Shown here piece by piece: positions 23,932-33,449 of a DNA stretch of 33,793 bases. A program made the translations under genes and the position numbers. The notes under the pieces are model-generated. The model was given only the letters and a program-made list of their open reading frames with translations. It made no database searches and was not told the origin of the DNA. Positions within the stretch are counted from its first letter, which is position 1; each line of letters opens with the position of its first letter. Source of the DNA: Lachnospiraceae bacterium (GTDB lineage: Bacteria; Bacillota; Clostridia; Lachnospirales; Lachnospiraceae); contig JAGAQI010000008.1 of assembly GCA_017622795.1 (NCBI GenBank), forward strand, positions 1 through 33,793, read 5' to 3'.

Positions 23932-25956
23932 ATGGGAAAAGCAAAAAATCAGAATGGGGTTACAGAAGTAACAACAAAAGTAACAGACAAAATTAAGGGC
24001 ATGAATCTGGTGGGTAAAATTTTACTTATGGCAATTTTTCCATTGGTTATCATGGTAATCGTTGCTATGCTTGCCATTCAGGGTACCGGTTCCGCAACTG
24101 CAGAAAAGATGGCAGAGCAGGAGCTGATTACCGCCAGCTTTGCGGTAGAAATGGAAATGGATGCATTATCTCCGAACGGTGCATACAAAAAACGCGGAAC
24201 GGAATTATATCGTCGAAATGTAAGTGTAAATGACAATATGACCACCTTTACTACCTTCCGTAAAAAAACAAATCTGGTATTACAGTTTTATTATGAAGGG
24301 GAATGTTTGATCAGTACCGCAACAGAAGACGGTTCTGTTGCAACCACCGGCGATGCGATGTCCGAGGAACTGGTCCAGAAGGTATTAAGAGAAAAGACAG
24401 CTGTGTTTGATGACAACGTAGAAATTAACGGTAAAGACTATTACGGTTATTATGCTCCACTGCCTGACACGGCAGCTGCTACCGAAGCATTTGCCTGTGT
24501 ATTTGTAGGCCGTGAAAAGGGCGAAATTCTTGCGCTTCATAAGGCAGAGAGTGCAAAGAATGTTCTTGTCATGGGTGCAATTTTCGTTGCCAGTGCGGTT
24601 ATTTTATTCTTCTTGTTAAAATTAATTACAGGTAAGCTGCTGGTGGCAGTAAAACAGTTAGATAAGGTGGCAGCAGGTAATTTGTTTATGGACAGAAATT
24701 CCAAGCTGGCAGACCGTAGCGATGAAATTGGTAAAATTGCCCGTTCCATCCGCTCTTTGGTTACTTCCTTTACGGATATTATCAAGAGGATTATGACTGC
24801 TGCAGAACGGTTATTTGATTTCTCCAAGATGTTCACCAACCGTTTTGAAACCATTACGGAAGCAATTGCCAACGTAAATACTGCAGTAGATGAAATTGCC
24901 AACGGAGCAACCAGTCAGGCCGGAGAAACCCAGGCAGTAAATGAAAAGATTTTAAATATCGGTAATGCCATTGAAGCAACTACCGAAAATGTAGAAAAAC
25001 TGGCTCAGAGTACCCAGAAAATGAAGGATTACAATCAGACCGTAAATGCTACATTGGAAGAACTGGCACAAATCGGGGCAAAGACCCAGCAGTCCATGGA
25101 TGCGGTTCAGGAACAGACCAATGCAACCAACAAGTCTGCACTGGAAATCCGCTCTGCTACCGACATGATTACCCAGATTGCAAGCCAGACAAACCTGCTT
25201 TCCTTAAATGCTTCCATCGAAGCTGCCAGAGCCGGTGACGCAGGCCGCGGTTTTGCGGTTGTTGCTGATGAAATCCGTAAGCTGGCTGATCAGTCCAAGG
25301 AATCTGCAGCACAGATTACTGCGATTATCGGAGAACTGATGAAGAACTCCAATAACAGCGTGGAAATCATGAAGCAGATGTCTGAAATCATGGATATTCA
25401 GGGCGAACATTTAGCAACTACCAAGAATGTGTTCAATTCTTTAAATATGGAAATCGACAGTGTAGCCGGCGCAGTAGACAGAATTACCGGCGAGGTAGAG
25501 CAGTTAGATTTATTAAAGAATGATGTTATGGGCAGTGTAGAAAGCCTGGCAGCTATTGCGGAAGAAAATGCGGCAAGCACCCAGGAAACTTCTGCGGCAA
25601 TGCAGGAATTGAATGAGATTATTATTGAATGTAAGGAAAAGACCGAAGAAATGGTTGGCCTTGCAGACGATTTAATGGAAAGCACTTCTCAGTTGAATCT
25701 GGATGAAACCACAGAAATTGTGGCGGAAGAACCGGAAGAAGTGCCAGTAGAAGAACTCCGGGAAGAACTTCCGCAAATGCAGGAAAGTGCGTGGGAAACC
25801 GATGTGGTATCCGAAGTGTACAAAACTCCTGTGGAAACAACAGAAGCGGTTCAGGAAGAAACACTGGACGATTTGTTTGGTGAAATTGCAGTGGATGAAG
25901 AAGAAAAAAACCGTGTTTTAGCCGAACTCGGTGAAAATGAAACAACAGAGGGCTAA
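23932..25956 (+). CDS. Methyl-accepting chemotaxis protein with Cache-like sensor
   Basis: The 674-residue transmembrane receptor has TM1 at about 28-49, an extracellular single-Cache-like domain (60-205, with [16 protein letters not shown] and [10 protein letters not shown]), TM2 at 211-231, a HAMP domain (232-286) and a long signalling domain with the hairpin tip [20 protein letters not shown]. After it comes an acidic tail of about 80 residues rich in Glu, Val and Thr. The ATG at 23932 lies 11 bases after AAAGGAG. It sits between murG and dnaX in one run of plus-strand genes. No che or flagellar genes are visible. The ligand is unknown; small carboxylates are a common choice for this sensor class. 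Confidence 0.92.
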   Translation: MGKAKNQNGVTEVTTKVTDKIKGMNLVGKILLMAIFPLVIMVIVAMLAIQGTGSATAEKMAEQELITASFAVEMEMDALSPNGAYKKRGTELYRRNVSVNDNMTTFTTFRKKTNLVLQFYYEGECLISTATEDGSVATTGDAMSEELVQKVLREKTAVFDDNVEINGKDYYGYYAPLPDTAAATEAFACVFVGREKGEILALHKAESAKNVLVMGAIFVASAVILFFLLKLITGKLLVAVKQLDKVAAGNLFMDRNSKLADRSDEIGKIARSIRSLVTSFTDIIKRIMTAAERLFDFSKMFTNRFETITEAIANVNTAVDEIANGATSQAGETQAVNEKILNIGNAIEATTENVEKLAQSTQKMKDYNQTVNATLEELAQIGAKTQQSMDAVQEQTNATNKSALEIRSATDMITQIASQTNLLSLNASIEAARAGDAGRGFAVVADEIRKLADQSKESAAQITAIIGELMKNSNNSVEIMKQMSEIMDIQGEHLATTKNVFNSLNMEIDSVAGAVDRITGEVEQLDLLKNDVMGSVESLAAIAEENAASTQETSAAMQELNEIIIECKEKTEEMVGLADDLMESTSQLNLDETTEIVAEEPEEVPVEELREELPQMQESAWETDVVSEVYKTPVETTEAVQEETLDDLFGEIAVDEEEKNRVLAELGENETTEG

Positions 25957-25976
25957 ACAGTAAGAGAGGAATTACC

Positions 25977-27545
25977 ATGTCTTATACGGCGTTATACCGA
26001 AAATTCCGCCCGACTACCTTTGAGGATGTGAAGGGACAGGATCATATTGTGACAACATTGCGAAATCAGATTAAAGCGGGACGTATCGGGCATGCATTCC
26101 TGTTTACCGGAACAAGAGGAACCGGTAAAACCACCTCGGCACAAATTTTAGCCAGGGCAGTCAATTGTGAAGCACCGGTAAACGGAAATCCCTGCGGAGA
26201 ATGTGCCATGTGCCGTTCCATCGCAGCAGGAACTTCCATGAATGTCATCGAAATCGATGCGGCTTCCAACAACGGCGTGGATAATATCCGTGAAATTGTG
26301 GAAGAGGTCCGGTATTCCCCAACCGAGGGAAAATATAAGGTATATATTATAGACGAAGTGCACATGCTTTCTGCCGGAGCCTTTAACGCATTGTTAAAGA
26401 CTCTGGAGGAGCCGCCTTCCTATGTTATATTTATTTTAGCAACTACAGAAGTGCACAAAATACCGATTACCATCTTATCAAGATGTCAACGGTATGACTT
26501 CCGCCGTATTACCGTGGAAGAAATTGCCGGTCGTTTAAAAGAGCTGACTACGGCGGAAAATCTTTCCGTGGAAGACCGTGCACTACGTTACGTGGCAACA
26601 GCAGCAGACGGTTCCATGCGTGATGCCATCAGTCTGCTTGACCAGTGTATTGCATTTTATCTTGGAGAAACATTAACCTATGATAAAGTGTTGGAAGTGC
26701 TTGGCACGGTAGACGTTTCTATTTTCGGAAAGCTGATGGCACATATCCGGACCGGAAATGTTACGGAATGTCTGCGGCTGCTGGATGAAATTGTGGCGCG
26801 GGGAAGGGAATTAACCCAGTTTACAGTAGATTTCACCTGGTATCTCAGAAACCTTTTGCTGGCGAAGGCCTCGGAAGAATTAATGGATACCATGGAGATT
26901 CCAACCGATTACCGGGAAGCGTTTTTGCAGGAAGTTCATGCCTGTGAAGCAGAACGTCTGGTACGGTATATCCGCATTTTTTCTGATTTGACAAATCAGA
27001 TCCGCTATGCTTCCCAAAAAAGAGTTTTGGTAGAGGTGGCGCTTATTAAGCTGTGTAAGCCTCAAATGGAGCCGGAAAAGGATGCCTTGGCGGACAGACT
27101 GCTAAGAGTGGAGGAAGCACTGGAACATGGTGTAGTAACGGTGCGGCAAAGCGGCGACATACAGGGTGCAGATGCGGGTGCTTCGGAAGTATCGGAAGAA
27201 GAGCCGGTGAATTATCCGGTGGCATTACCGGAGGATATTGCGGAAGTGGCCGGTAACTGGCAGCAGATTACATCCCGTCTTCCGGGCTCTTTAAAGGTTT
27301 CGTTAAGCAGCGCGAGACCAAGCGTAGGAGAAGGAAACCGTTTACTTTTAGTGTTTACGGAAGCCTTTGATAAGGAGTTTATTGAACAGGGCGATCATCT
27401 GGAAACCATAAAAAATACGATTCGTGCCCAGATTCAAAAGGACGTGGAAGTACAGGCCGTACTTGCGGTAAATCAAAAAGAAGCGAATATGTATCCGGAT
27501 ATTACAAAAATGATCCGTAAGATACCGGTAGAATTTATAGACTAA
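25977..27545 (+). CDS. dnaX: DNA polymerase III subunits gamma and tau
   Basis: The 522-residue clamp-loader ATPase has Walker A GTRGTGKT at 45-52, zinc-binding cysteines C64, C73, C76 and C79, Walker B IIDEVH at 124-129, sensor ATTE near 155-158 and the SRC motif at 168-170. The C-terminal region is an acidic linker followed by a small tau-like domain. It is shorter than E. coli tau. I see no convincing slippery sequence for a gamma frameshift. The ATG at 25977 follows GAGAGGA, 21 bases after the chemoreceptor stop. It precedes ybaB and recR, the conserved bacterial order. Confidence 0.96.
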   Translation: MSYTALYRKFRPTTFEDVKGQDHIVTTLRNQIKAGRIGHAFLFTGTRGTGKTTSAQILARAVNCEAPVNGNPCGECAMCRSIAAGTSMNVIEIDAASNNGVDNIREIVEEVRYSPTEGKYKVYIIDEVHMLSAGAFNALLKTLEEPPSYVIFILATTEVHKIPITILSRCQRYDFRRITVEEIAGRLKELTTAENLSVEDRALRYVATAADGSMRDAISLLDQCIAFYLGETLTYDKVLEVLGTVDVSIFGKLMAHIRTGNVTECLRLLDEIVARGRELTQFTVDFTWYLRNLLLAKASEELMDTMEIPTDYREAFLQEVHACEAERLVRYIRIFSDLTNQIRYASQKRVLVEVALIKLCKPQMEPEKDALADRLLRVEEALEHGVVTVRQSGDIQGADAGASEVSEEEPVNYPVALPEDIAEVAGNWQQITSRLPGSLKVSLSSARPSVGEGNRLLLVFTEAFDKEFIEQGDHLETIKNTIRAQIQKDVEVQAVLAVNQKEANMYPDITKMIRKIPVEFID

Positions 27546-27574
27546 AATGGAGAAAAAACCAGGAGGATTTATTT

Positions 27575-27919
27575 ATGGCAAAGCGTGGAGGCTTTCCGGG
27601 AGGAATGCCGGGAAACATGAACAATTTAATGAAGCAGGCGCAGAGAATGCAGCGTCAGATGGAAGAAAAGCAGCAGGAACTGGAAACGAAGGAATTTACT
27701 GCAACAGCCGGTGGCGGCGCAGTAAGTGTTACGGTTTCCGGTAAAAAGGAAATTACCGCAGTTACCCTGCAGCCGGAAGTGGTAGATCCGGATGATATCG
27801 AAATGTTACAGGATTTAATTGTTGCAGCAGCAAATGAAGCATTACGTCAGATGGAAGCAGCTTCTGCAGAAGTAATGGGCTCCCTGACCGGCGGTCTTGG
27901 TGGAGGCTTTCCTTTCTAA
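27575..27919 (+). CDS. ybaB: YbaB/EbfC-type nucleoid-associated protein
   Basis: The 114-residue protein has the family start [20 protein letters not shown] and the core [20 protein letters not shown]. YbaB/EbfC dimers bind DNA and condense it. The ATG at 27575 follows AGGAGGA. The gene lies between dnaX and recR, its usual place, and its stop shares an A with the recR start (TAATG). Length and glycine-rich ends are normal. Confidence 0.95.
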   Translation: MAKRGGFPGGMPGNMNNLMKQAQRMQRQMEEKQQELETKEFTATAGGGAVSVTVSGKKEITAVTLQPEVVDPDDIEMLQDLIVAAANEALRQMEAASAEVMGSLTGGLGGGFPF

Positions 27920-28515
27920 TGGATTATTACAGCAGTCAGATTACAAAATTAATTGAAACGTTATCCGGGCTTCCGGGTATTGGAAGCAAGTCGGCGCAGC
28001 GGCTTGCTTTTCATATTATTAACATGCCGGAAGACTCTGTGGAAGCACTGGCAGATTCTATTGTTTCTGCGCGTAAAAAGGTATGCCGTTGCAAAGAGTG
28101 TTGCACACTTACCGATAACGAGCTGTGCCCAATTTGCAAAAGTCCGGAGAGGGACAAGCAGACCATTATGGTGGTGGAAAATTCCAGAGACCTGGCCGCT
28201 TATGAAAAAACCGGAAAATTCAACGGGGTGTATCATGTGCTTCATGGTGCGATTTCTCCGCTTCTGAACGTAACACCGGCGGATATTACAATCAAAGAGT
28301 TGCTTGTCCGACTACAACAGGATGTAAAAGAAGTAATAATAGCGACAAATTCCAATATTGAAGGTGAAGCAACCGCTATGTATATCAGTAAACTGTTGAA
28401 GCCTGCCGGAATCAAAGTAACTCGGATTGCCAGCGGGGTACCGGTAGGCGGAGATTTGGAATATATTGATGAGGTGACACTGCTTCGTGCATTGGAAGGA
28501 AGAAAAGAACTGTAG
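27919..28515 (+). CDS. recR: Recombination mediator protein RecR
   Basis: The 198-residue protein has a helix-hairpin-helix start ([16 protein letters not shown]), a four-cysteine zinc motif ([18 protein letters not shown]) and a Toprim domain ([17 protein letters not shown], then [13 protein letters not shown]). RecR works with RecF and RecO in loading RecA at gaps. The ATG overlaps the ybaB stop by one base. A gene for a membrane coiled-coil protein follows 14 bases later, where Bacillus would have yaaL and bofA. The call is secure. Confidence 0.96.
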   Translation: MDYYSSQITKLIETLSGLPGIGSKSAQRLAFHIINMPEDSVEALADSIVSARKKVCRCKECCTLTDNELCPICKSPERDKQTIMVVENSRDLAAYEKTGKFNGVYHVLHGAISPLLNVTPADITIKELLVRLQQDVKEVIIATNSNIEGEATAMYISKLLKPAGIKVTRIASGVPVGGDLEYIDEVTLLRALEGRKEL

Positions 28516-28529
28516 CAGAGGAGGTAGCT

Positions 28530-29624
28530 ATGGAGAATGCGATTTTACATGGTGGGGTTGATGAACTAAACACAATTAAAGAACATGTATTGGAGTTTAC
28601 CGGTTATCAGGAAAGAAACGCAGAACTGATAAAGGAAGAAGCAAGGCTGGACAAATTGATTGCTACCAAAGAAAAGGATTTGTCCGACGAAACAGAAACT
28701 ACGTTGAAAAAACGGAAAAGTGAGTTGACAGCTACGTATGAAAGTCAGTTGTCTGCTTTAAATGCCCGTCACAAAAAGATAAAGTCAAAAAAAGAAAAGG
28801 ATAAGGGCGTTAAAGTAGGGGAGCGTATTGCAGAAGAAACGGCAGCGCTTCGGGAAAGCAATAAAGCCCTTGCCTTGGAAATGAAAACAAAGCTGAAAAC
28901 AGGAAAGACACCAAGGTTTTGTAATACAACATTGTTCTATTCCTTTTTTATGCCGAGAACATTCGGTGAGTTTTTGTTGTTTATTTTAGGACTCCTTATT
29001 GTTTTTTTGGTGATTCCCTTTGGTATTTATCTGCTGTTTTTTGCAGAAAAAGCGGGAGAACTGGCCTTGGCAATGATTTATGTTGTCATGATTTTATTAA
29101 TCGGCAGTGTGTATCTTGCCATTAATAACAAGGTTAAGGAAAAACATTTGGATACCATTCGCGAAGTGCGTAATATCAGGAAACAGTATATGAGCAATAA
29201 GAAGAGTATCCGAATGATTCAGACCGGAATTAAAAAAGATGCAGATGAAAGCACCTATGGTTTGGAACAGTACGATGACGAACTGAATGAAATCGGTGAA
29301 GAAATTAAGCGGGTAACCGAAGAAGAGAAGGATGAACTGAATAAGTTTGAAACAACAACAGCTCCTCAAATCAAGGCAGAAATAAAGAGCCGTTATGAGG
29401 AAGAGCTGACTTCCCTCAGAGAAAAATATAAAGAAATTTGTGCGGAACAAAAAAATGTGGAAGATATGGTAAAAAATCAGGCGCTTATGATGTCTAAGCA
29501 GTATGAGAGCTACCTTGGAAAAGACATGCTGACCGTGCAAAAATTGGACAAGCTGATTGCCAGGATTACATCCGGTGAGGCGGCAACCATCGGTGAAGCC
29601 TTGGCATTGGAAAACGGAAAATAA
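28530..29624 (+). CDS. Membrane protein with two coiled coils, unknown function
   Basis: The 364-residue protein has a long N-terminal coiled coil (about 27-123, rich in K, E and A), two adjacent membrane helices (146-171 and 178-197) and a second coiled coil (205-320), with a short basic-acidic end. Both coiled coils should face the same side of the membrane, probably the cytoplasm. No catalytic motif is visible and I cannot name the family. The ATG at 28530 follows GAGGAGG. It is co-oriented with dnaX-ybaB-recR, 14 bases after recR, and is followed by a strong terminator, so it is probably the last gene of that transcript. Confidence 0.82.
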   Translation: MENAILHGGVDELNTIKEHVLEFTGYQERNAELIKEEARLDKLIATKEKDLSDETETTLKKRKSELTATYESQLSALNARHKKIKSKKEKDKGVKVGERIAEETAALRESNKALALEMKTKLKTGKTPRFCNTTLFYSFFMPRTFGEFLLFILGLLIVFLVIPFGIYLLFFAEKAGELALAMIYVVMILLIGSVYLAINNKVKEKHLDTIREVRNIRKQYMSNKKSIRMIQTGIKKDADESTYGLEQYDDELNEIGEEIKRVTEEEKDELNKFETTTAPQIKAEIKSRYEEELTSLREKYKEICAEQKNVEDMVKNQALMMSKQYESYLGKDMLTVQKLDKLIARITSGEAATIGEALALENGK

Positions 29625-29640
29625 AAGTGGTACCAAATAT

Positions 29641-29686
29641 AATATCCCCGGAAATAGTAACAATTCTGTTTCCGGGGATATTTTTT
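29641..29686. terminator. Strong bidirectional terminator after the recR group
   Basis: AATATCCCCGGAAA (29641-29654) pairs perfectly with TTTCCGGGGATATT (29669-29682), with a 14-base loop and a T6 tract at 29681-29686. The stop codon of the minus-strand gene begins at 29685, so the hairpin serves both directions. Confidence 0.93.
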
Positions 29687-30218
29687 ATAGTTTTGCCAGA
29701 CAGTAAAAAATGCCGGTGCTGATTTTATCTGCCAAATCCATAACGGTGTGGAGACGGGTGGTCTGTAACAGGGAATTCTCCAAAAAACCGGAAAGATTTA
29801 CGATGCCGGTAATATACAGGTTCCCGACCTGAGGCAGGCTTTTTCCTACACCGGCTCCCGGTTTTAGTGCACCTTCCCCTAATGTAAAATATCCGATATG
29901 GGATGCTTTTCCCAAAGAGGCATCAATGGCTACAATAAAAGGCTGGTCAAAGGTGTCATGGATTTCCCGGATAACTTCGTTTAAGTTCTTGGCATGAACC
30001 GGATGCTCCAATGTTCCGTATACATAAGCGGAAGAGAGCCTGCGTTGTTTCAATTTGTAACCGACGATAGGGCCAAGGGAATCTCCGGTGGCCCGGTCGG
30101 ATCCGATACATAAAAAAACCAAAGGCTGGTATCCGCTCTTTTGCTGATGGATTTTTTCAAAAAGCTGTTTTCCGAATTCATAGGAAGAAGATAATTGTTT
30201 CGAATTATAATAAAGCAT
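29685..30218 (-). CDS. yyaC: YyaC-type spore protease-like protein (DUF1256)
   Basis: The 177-residue soluble protein has the family motifs CIGSDRATGDSLGP (37-50) and VAIDASLGKASHIG (97-109), as in YyaC and the structurally related germination protease and hydrogenase maturation proteases. It is thought to be a sporulation-associated peptidase, but no substrate is known. The ATG at 30218 follows AAAGGA on the minus strand. An in-frame ATG at 30326 is possible but adds an unconserved hydrophobic stretch and lacks a good binding site. It is convergent with the recR group and divergent from the LysM gene. It supports a sporulating or formerly sporulating ancestor. Confidence 0.88.
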   Translation of the reverse strand: MLYYNSKQLSSSYEFGKQLFEKIHQQKSGYQPLVFLCIGSDRATGDSLGPIVGYKLKQRRLSSAYVYGTLEHPVHAKNLNEVIREIHDTFDQPFIVAIDASLGKASHIGYFTLGEGALKPGAGVGKSLPQVGNLYITGIVNLSGFLENSLLQTTRLHTVMDLADKISTGIFYCLAKL

Positions 30219-30385
30219 GGAGGTTCCTTTCGCTACGTTCTTTTTTATCAGAGTATTACCGGAATATAGAAAAATAGACCAATCAAAAAAATTTTTTTGG
30301 ATGACATATTGCGGCAAAATAAGCATGAAGGTAATGGTACAATACGGAAAAAAGCGCCGGAAGCCGGTGCAGAAAAGAGGTTGTA

Positions 30386-31384
30386 ATGACGGAAACTATT
30401 TATGAAAAAAGACCGGCGGAGATGCAAAACCAACGCCGGCTTCCGAATAACCGGAGGCAGATTGGGCAACCGGCATTGGATACACCGGAAGTGTTTATTG
30501 AGGATTATGCCTTCGCTTTTGCTAAGAATCTTTCTGAAAGGGACTATACCGGTTGTGTAGTTGGTGTTTTAGTGGGAGAATGCATAGAAAACGGACAAGG
30601 GGATAAGATTTTGGTTCGCGGAGTGTTGGAGGCAAAAGATGTATTGCAGCATGATGTAATCTGTTTCTCTGAAGATAACTGGGCGGGGATATATCGGGAT
30701 ATCCGGGATTATTTTCCGACGATGCAGATTGTGGGATGGTTTTTAGGAGGCCCGGGATTCCTTTTGGAAGATATGGAGCGCCAGAAAAAAATCCAGGAGG
30801 ATAATTTTGGCGGAGGGAATAAAATTCTGCTGAAAATGGATTCGGCGGAAAAGGAACAAAAGGTGTTTGGCTATAAGGAAGGAGAGCTGCGGGAACTGCC
30901 GGGATATTATGTGTATTATGAAAGAAATGCGGAGATGCAGAATTATATGGCAGGAGTAAATCTGATTTATCCGAAGAGAGAAGAAGTGAGGAAAGAAGAA
31001 CTAAGGAAAGAAGAACTAAGGAAAGAAAAAGAACCGGCGGAAGAGGTTTCTAAAATGCCGGCTGCAGAATTTCCAAAAAGTAAAGGCTCCTTTTATCAAC
31101 TGTTTTATGCTACCGGCGGTATACTGACCTGTATTGCGATTTTGGTAATTGCAGGACTGGCGATGCAGATTCAGGAAAGAAATCATTTGAAGGAACTGAT
31201 TAATCAGCAGGAAAAACTGGTGTCTTCCATACAAAAAGTATATGTGGCAGAAGAGGGAGAAACCGTAGAGTCTATCTGTATAAAGTTTTACGGAACAGAA
31301 GAGAAGGCGGAAGCTATCCGTTTACTCAACAGTCTTTCGGAAGGAGAAGAATTAATTGAAGGGCAAAAAATTTTTCTTCCGTGA
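30386..31384 (+). CDS. Membrane protein with degenerate MPN/JAB-like domain and C-terminal LysM
   Basis: The 332-residue protein has an N-terminal domain (about 36-190) whose strands VVGVLVGECIENG and IVGWFLGGPGF recall the MPN/JAB fold, where active members read GWYHSHPG. Here the HSH positions are L120, G121 and G122, so no metal site remains. A Lys/Glu linker (197-216) with 5-residue repeats, one membrane helix (about 243-261) and a LysM-like domain (285-332, VYVAEEGETVESI ... GQKIFLP) follow. The LysM part should face the cell wall, the MPN-like part the cytoplasm. The ATG at 30386 follows AGAGG. It precedes DUF5711 and CvpA genes. The MPN assignment is from pattern recognition only. Confidence 0.72.
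   Translation: MTETIYEKRPAEMQNQRRLPNNRRQIGQPALDTPEVFIEDYAFAFAKNLSERDYTGCVVGVLVGECIENGQGDKILVRGVLEAKDVLQHDVICFSEDNWAGIYRDIRDYFPTMQIVGWFLGGPGFLLEDMERQKKIQEDNFGGGNKILLKMDSAEKEQKVFGYKEGELRELPGYYVYYERNAEMQNYMAGVNLIYPKREEVRKEELRKEELRKEKEPAEEVSKMPAAEFPKSKGSFYQLFYATGGILTCIAILVIAGLAMQIQERNHLKELINQQEKLVSSIQKVYVAEEGETVESICIKFYGTEEKAEAIRLLNSLSEGEELIEGQKIFLP
30989..31030 (+). repeat. 15-base tandem repeat coding for an RKEEL linker
   Basis: Two perfect copies of AGGAAAGAAGAACTA (30989-31003, 31004-31018) are followed by a partial third copy. They encode Arg-Lys-Glu-Glu-Leu repeats in the linker of the LysM protein and could vary in number between strains. Confidence 0.8.
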
Positions 31385-31412
31385 AGAAATTTAATGCGAA
31401 AAAATAGAGAGT

Positions 31413-32615
31413 ATGATATACTTATTTTATTACAAAAGAAAGTGGGTCCGTTTTTTGGAAGAGAAAACAAAAGGTAAATTTAAGAAAGAAGAAGTTGCGC
31501 GGATTGTGCGGATTGCGCTTGTATTGTTGGTTATTCTTGCCGGAATCGGCAGTATACAGTATCTGCGTGTCCGGGAATTTAAAAATTATGAAATGCAGGC
31601 AGAAGCTTCCTTATATTCAAATTTAGCAGGATACGGTGCAGGGGAGGACAGGCTGTTTGCTTATAGTAATGATGGTGCAAAGGCACTGGATAAAAACGGT
31701 TCTGCAATATGGGAAATATCGTATCAGCTGGATAATCCGGAACTTGTTTATTGCGAGGATGTAGCTGCGGTGGCGGATATTGGCGGAAAAACCGTGTATG
31801 TAGTGGCTGAAAACGGTATACCATATAATTATGATGTGATTTATCCTATTGTGAAGCATGAGGTGGCTAAGCAGGGAGTTACTGCCGTACTGTTGGATAA
31901 TGTTTCGGAAGATTTTATCCAATTGTATGATATCAACGGCAACCTGCGGGTGGACATCAACACAAAAACAAAAATAGATGGAATTCCTATTGACATTGCA
32001 TTGTCTCCGGATGGTAAAAAACTGGTTACATTATATGTAACTTTTCAGGGGGATGCCATGATTTGTAAGGCAACCTTTTACAATGCGGACGAGGTTGGAA
32101 AAAACCATATCAACAATATTGTAGGGCAAAAGATTTTTTCGGAAAATTTATTGGCGTATGATGTGTGTTTTTTGAATGAGGATACGGTGTGTGTTTTACT
32201 GGAGGACGGGTTTACTCTTTACCGCATGACGGAAGTACCGGAACTAATCTGTGAAACAAAGCCGAAGGAGCCAATCGTTGATTTGCTCTGTGTTGACAGC
32301 GGTATTTATGTTATAACGGAAACCGCAGAGAAAAAGAGGGCACTGAGCTTTTACGATGAAAAAGGAAATCAACGGAATGTTTTAAATGAGCTTCCGGAAT
32401 ATGAGACTATTGCGGCAACAGCAGAAGAAATTGTTTTTTTCAGTCCGCAAAGAGTAACCATTTACCGTGCGAATGGTTCCGGAAAGTTCAGTTGTTCTTT
32501 TGAACAAAATCTGGAAGCGGTTTTTCCTGCCGGAGGCAATCGGTACTTTCTGGTTGATGGCGGAAAGGCACAAATGATAAAATTAACAAACAAAACAAGA
32601 AAAGAGGAAAATTAA
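31413..32615 (+). CDS. DUF5711-type membrane-anchored beta-propeller-like protein
   Basis: The protein (400 residues from ATG 31413, or 386 from TTG 31455) has a basic start, one N-terminal membrane helix (ALVLLVILAGIGSI), and a long extracytoplasmic region of repeated beta strands (RLFAYSNDGAKAL, YCEDVAAVADIGGKTVYVV, IDIALSPDGKKLVTLYV), which resembles a propeller and matches DUF5711. Its role is unknown. The true start is uncertain: ATG 31413 has a weak binding site and overlaps an extended -10 box at 31414-31422, so TTG 31455 may be used on that transcript. It is followed one base after its stop by the cvpA gene. Confidence 0.82.
   Translation: MIYLFYYKRKWVRFLEEKTKGKFKKEEVARIVRIALVLLVILAGIGSIQYLRVREFKNYEMQAEASLYSNLAGYGAGEDRLFAYSNDGAKALDKNGSAIWEISYQLDNPELVYCEDVAAVADIGGKTVYVVAENGIPYNYDVIYPIVKHEVAKQGVTAVLLDNVSEDFIQLYDINGNLRVDINTKTKIDGIPIDIALSPDGKKLVTLYVTFQGDAMICKATFYNADEVGKNHINNIVGQKIFSENLLAYDVCFLNEDTVCVLLEDGFTLYRMTEVPELICETKPKEPIVDLLCVDSGIYVITETAEKKRALSFYDEKGNQRNVLNELPEYETIAATAEEIVFFSPQRVTIYRANGSGKFSCSFEQNLEAVFPAGGNRYFLVDGGKAQMIKLTNKTRKEEN
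31414..31422 (+). promoter_or_regulatory. Possible extended -10 promoter of DUF5711-cvpA
   Basis: TGATATACT is a consensus extended -10 (TGnTATACT). No good -35 is present. It would start RNA near 31429, downstream of ATG 31413 and upstream of TTG 31455. Confidence 0.5.
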
Positions 32616-32616
32616 T

Positions 32617-33342
32617 ATGAATTGGTTATTGATTTTTGCGTTGGCACTCATTGGGGTATTTGCATTTATTGGTTGGAGGGTTGGCTTTGTTAAGTCGGTA
32701 TTCTCCCTGGTTTCTACAATTGCGGTAATTATTATCACTATTTTGGTTAGTCCAATCGTGACAAATATGTTGAAGAGCAGTGAAAAGATTTCCGGAGGTA
32801 TTCAGTCAAAATTGGAACAAGTGATTGACTTGTCCGGCGTTGCGGAAAACTTAAGCTCAGAGGAAGAAAAGGATCCTCTCGCATTTATCGATGGTCTGGA
32901 GCTTCCTGCAAGTATTAAGGATACTATCAAAGATTCCCTGTCAGATACAATGGAAGAAAAAAAGGAAGAAGCGACAGATTTTGTGGGTGATAAGCTGAAT
33001 GCATTAGAAACCTATATCTGCGAATTGCTTACTAACATTGTTTTGAATGCTTTGGGCTTCTTTATTACCTTTATTGTAGCAGCGGTGGGTCTGGCAGTGC
33101 TTTGTTTTGTTCTTGATTTACTTAGCAAGCTGCCGGTGCTGCATCAAATTAATACAATTGCCGGTATCGTCATGGGTGCATTGGAGGGTCTGGTTATTTT
33201 GTGGATTGTTTTTATTGTAATTACCATGCTTGGCAGTACTGCGTTCGGACAAACTTGTCTGAATATGATTTGGGAAAGCAAGATTTTAAGCTTTTTGTAT
33301 GACAGTAATATTTTATCGAAAATCCTGCTTGGAAAAGCATAA
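32617..33342 (+). CDS. cvpA: CvpA-family membrane protein
   Basis: The 241-residue protein has four hydrophobic segments (about 3-20, 27-48, 141-166, 188-208) and starts MNWLLIFALALIGVFAFIGWRVGFVKSVF, with the glycine-rich first pair seen in CvpA/colicin V production proteins. A charged loop of about 90 residues (52-138) separates the two halves. CvpA proteins are linked to envelope homeostasis, with no settled biochemical role. The ATG at 32617 follows AGAGGA and comes one base after the DUF5711 stop, so the two are translated together. No terminator is visible before the eda promoter. Confidence 0.85.
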   Translation: MNWLLIFALALIGVFAFIGWRVGFVKSVFSLVSTIAVIIITILVSPIVTNMLKSSEKISGGIQSKLEQVIDLSGVAENLSSEEEKDPLAFIDGLELPASIKDTIKDSLSDTMEEKKEEATDFVGDKLNALETYICELLTNIVLNALGFFITFIVAAVGLAVLCFVLDLLSKLPVLHQINTIAGIVMGALEGLVILWIVFIVITMLGSTAFGQTCLNMIWESKILSFLYDSNILSKILLGKA

Positions 33343-33347
33343 AACGG

Positions 33348-33376
33348 TTGAATTTTTATAAAAGTTGCGGTATACT
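33348..33376 (+). promoter_or_regulatory. eda promoter
   Basis: -35 TTGAAT (33348-33353), a 17-base spacer and -10 TATACT (33371-33376). It begins 5 bases after the cvpA stop. Confidence 0.82.
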
Positions 33377-33394
33377 GTCTTTGTAAGCACTTAC

Positions 33395-33414
33395 ACTCCG
33401 CAGAGAGTCGGAGT
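33395..33414 (+). promoter_or_regulatory. Leader hairpin before eda
   Basis: ACTCCG (33395-33400) and CGGAGT (33409-33414) form a 6-bp stem with an 8-base loop, beginning about 12 bases after the predicted transcription start. It may stabilise the mRNA or be an operator. Confidence 0.5.
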
Positions 33415-33449
33415 TGTTAAATAAAGAAGAAACGAAAAGGAGATACGTT

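Noticed and set aside
27006-27020. Possible dnaX frameshift site at an A6 run
   Set aside because: The run is in the frame CAA AAA AGA, which does not allow a good -1 tandem slip, and I see no supporting downstream stem or upstream Shine-Dalgarno-like site.
29097-29663. 188-codon minus-strand frame opposite the coiled-coil gene
   Set aside because: Its apparent product is a phenylalanine/isoleucine-rich mirror of the Lys/Glu coiled coil, and the strong terminator at 29641-29686 lies in its start region.
30219-30326. Longer N terminus for the yyaC-type gene
   Set aside because: The extra residues are hydrophobic and unlike the family, while ATG 30218 has AAAGGA at normal spacing.
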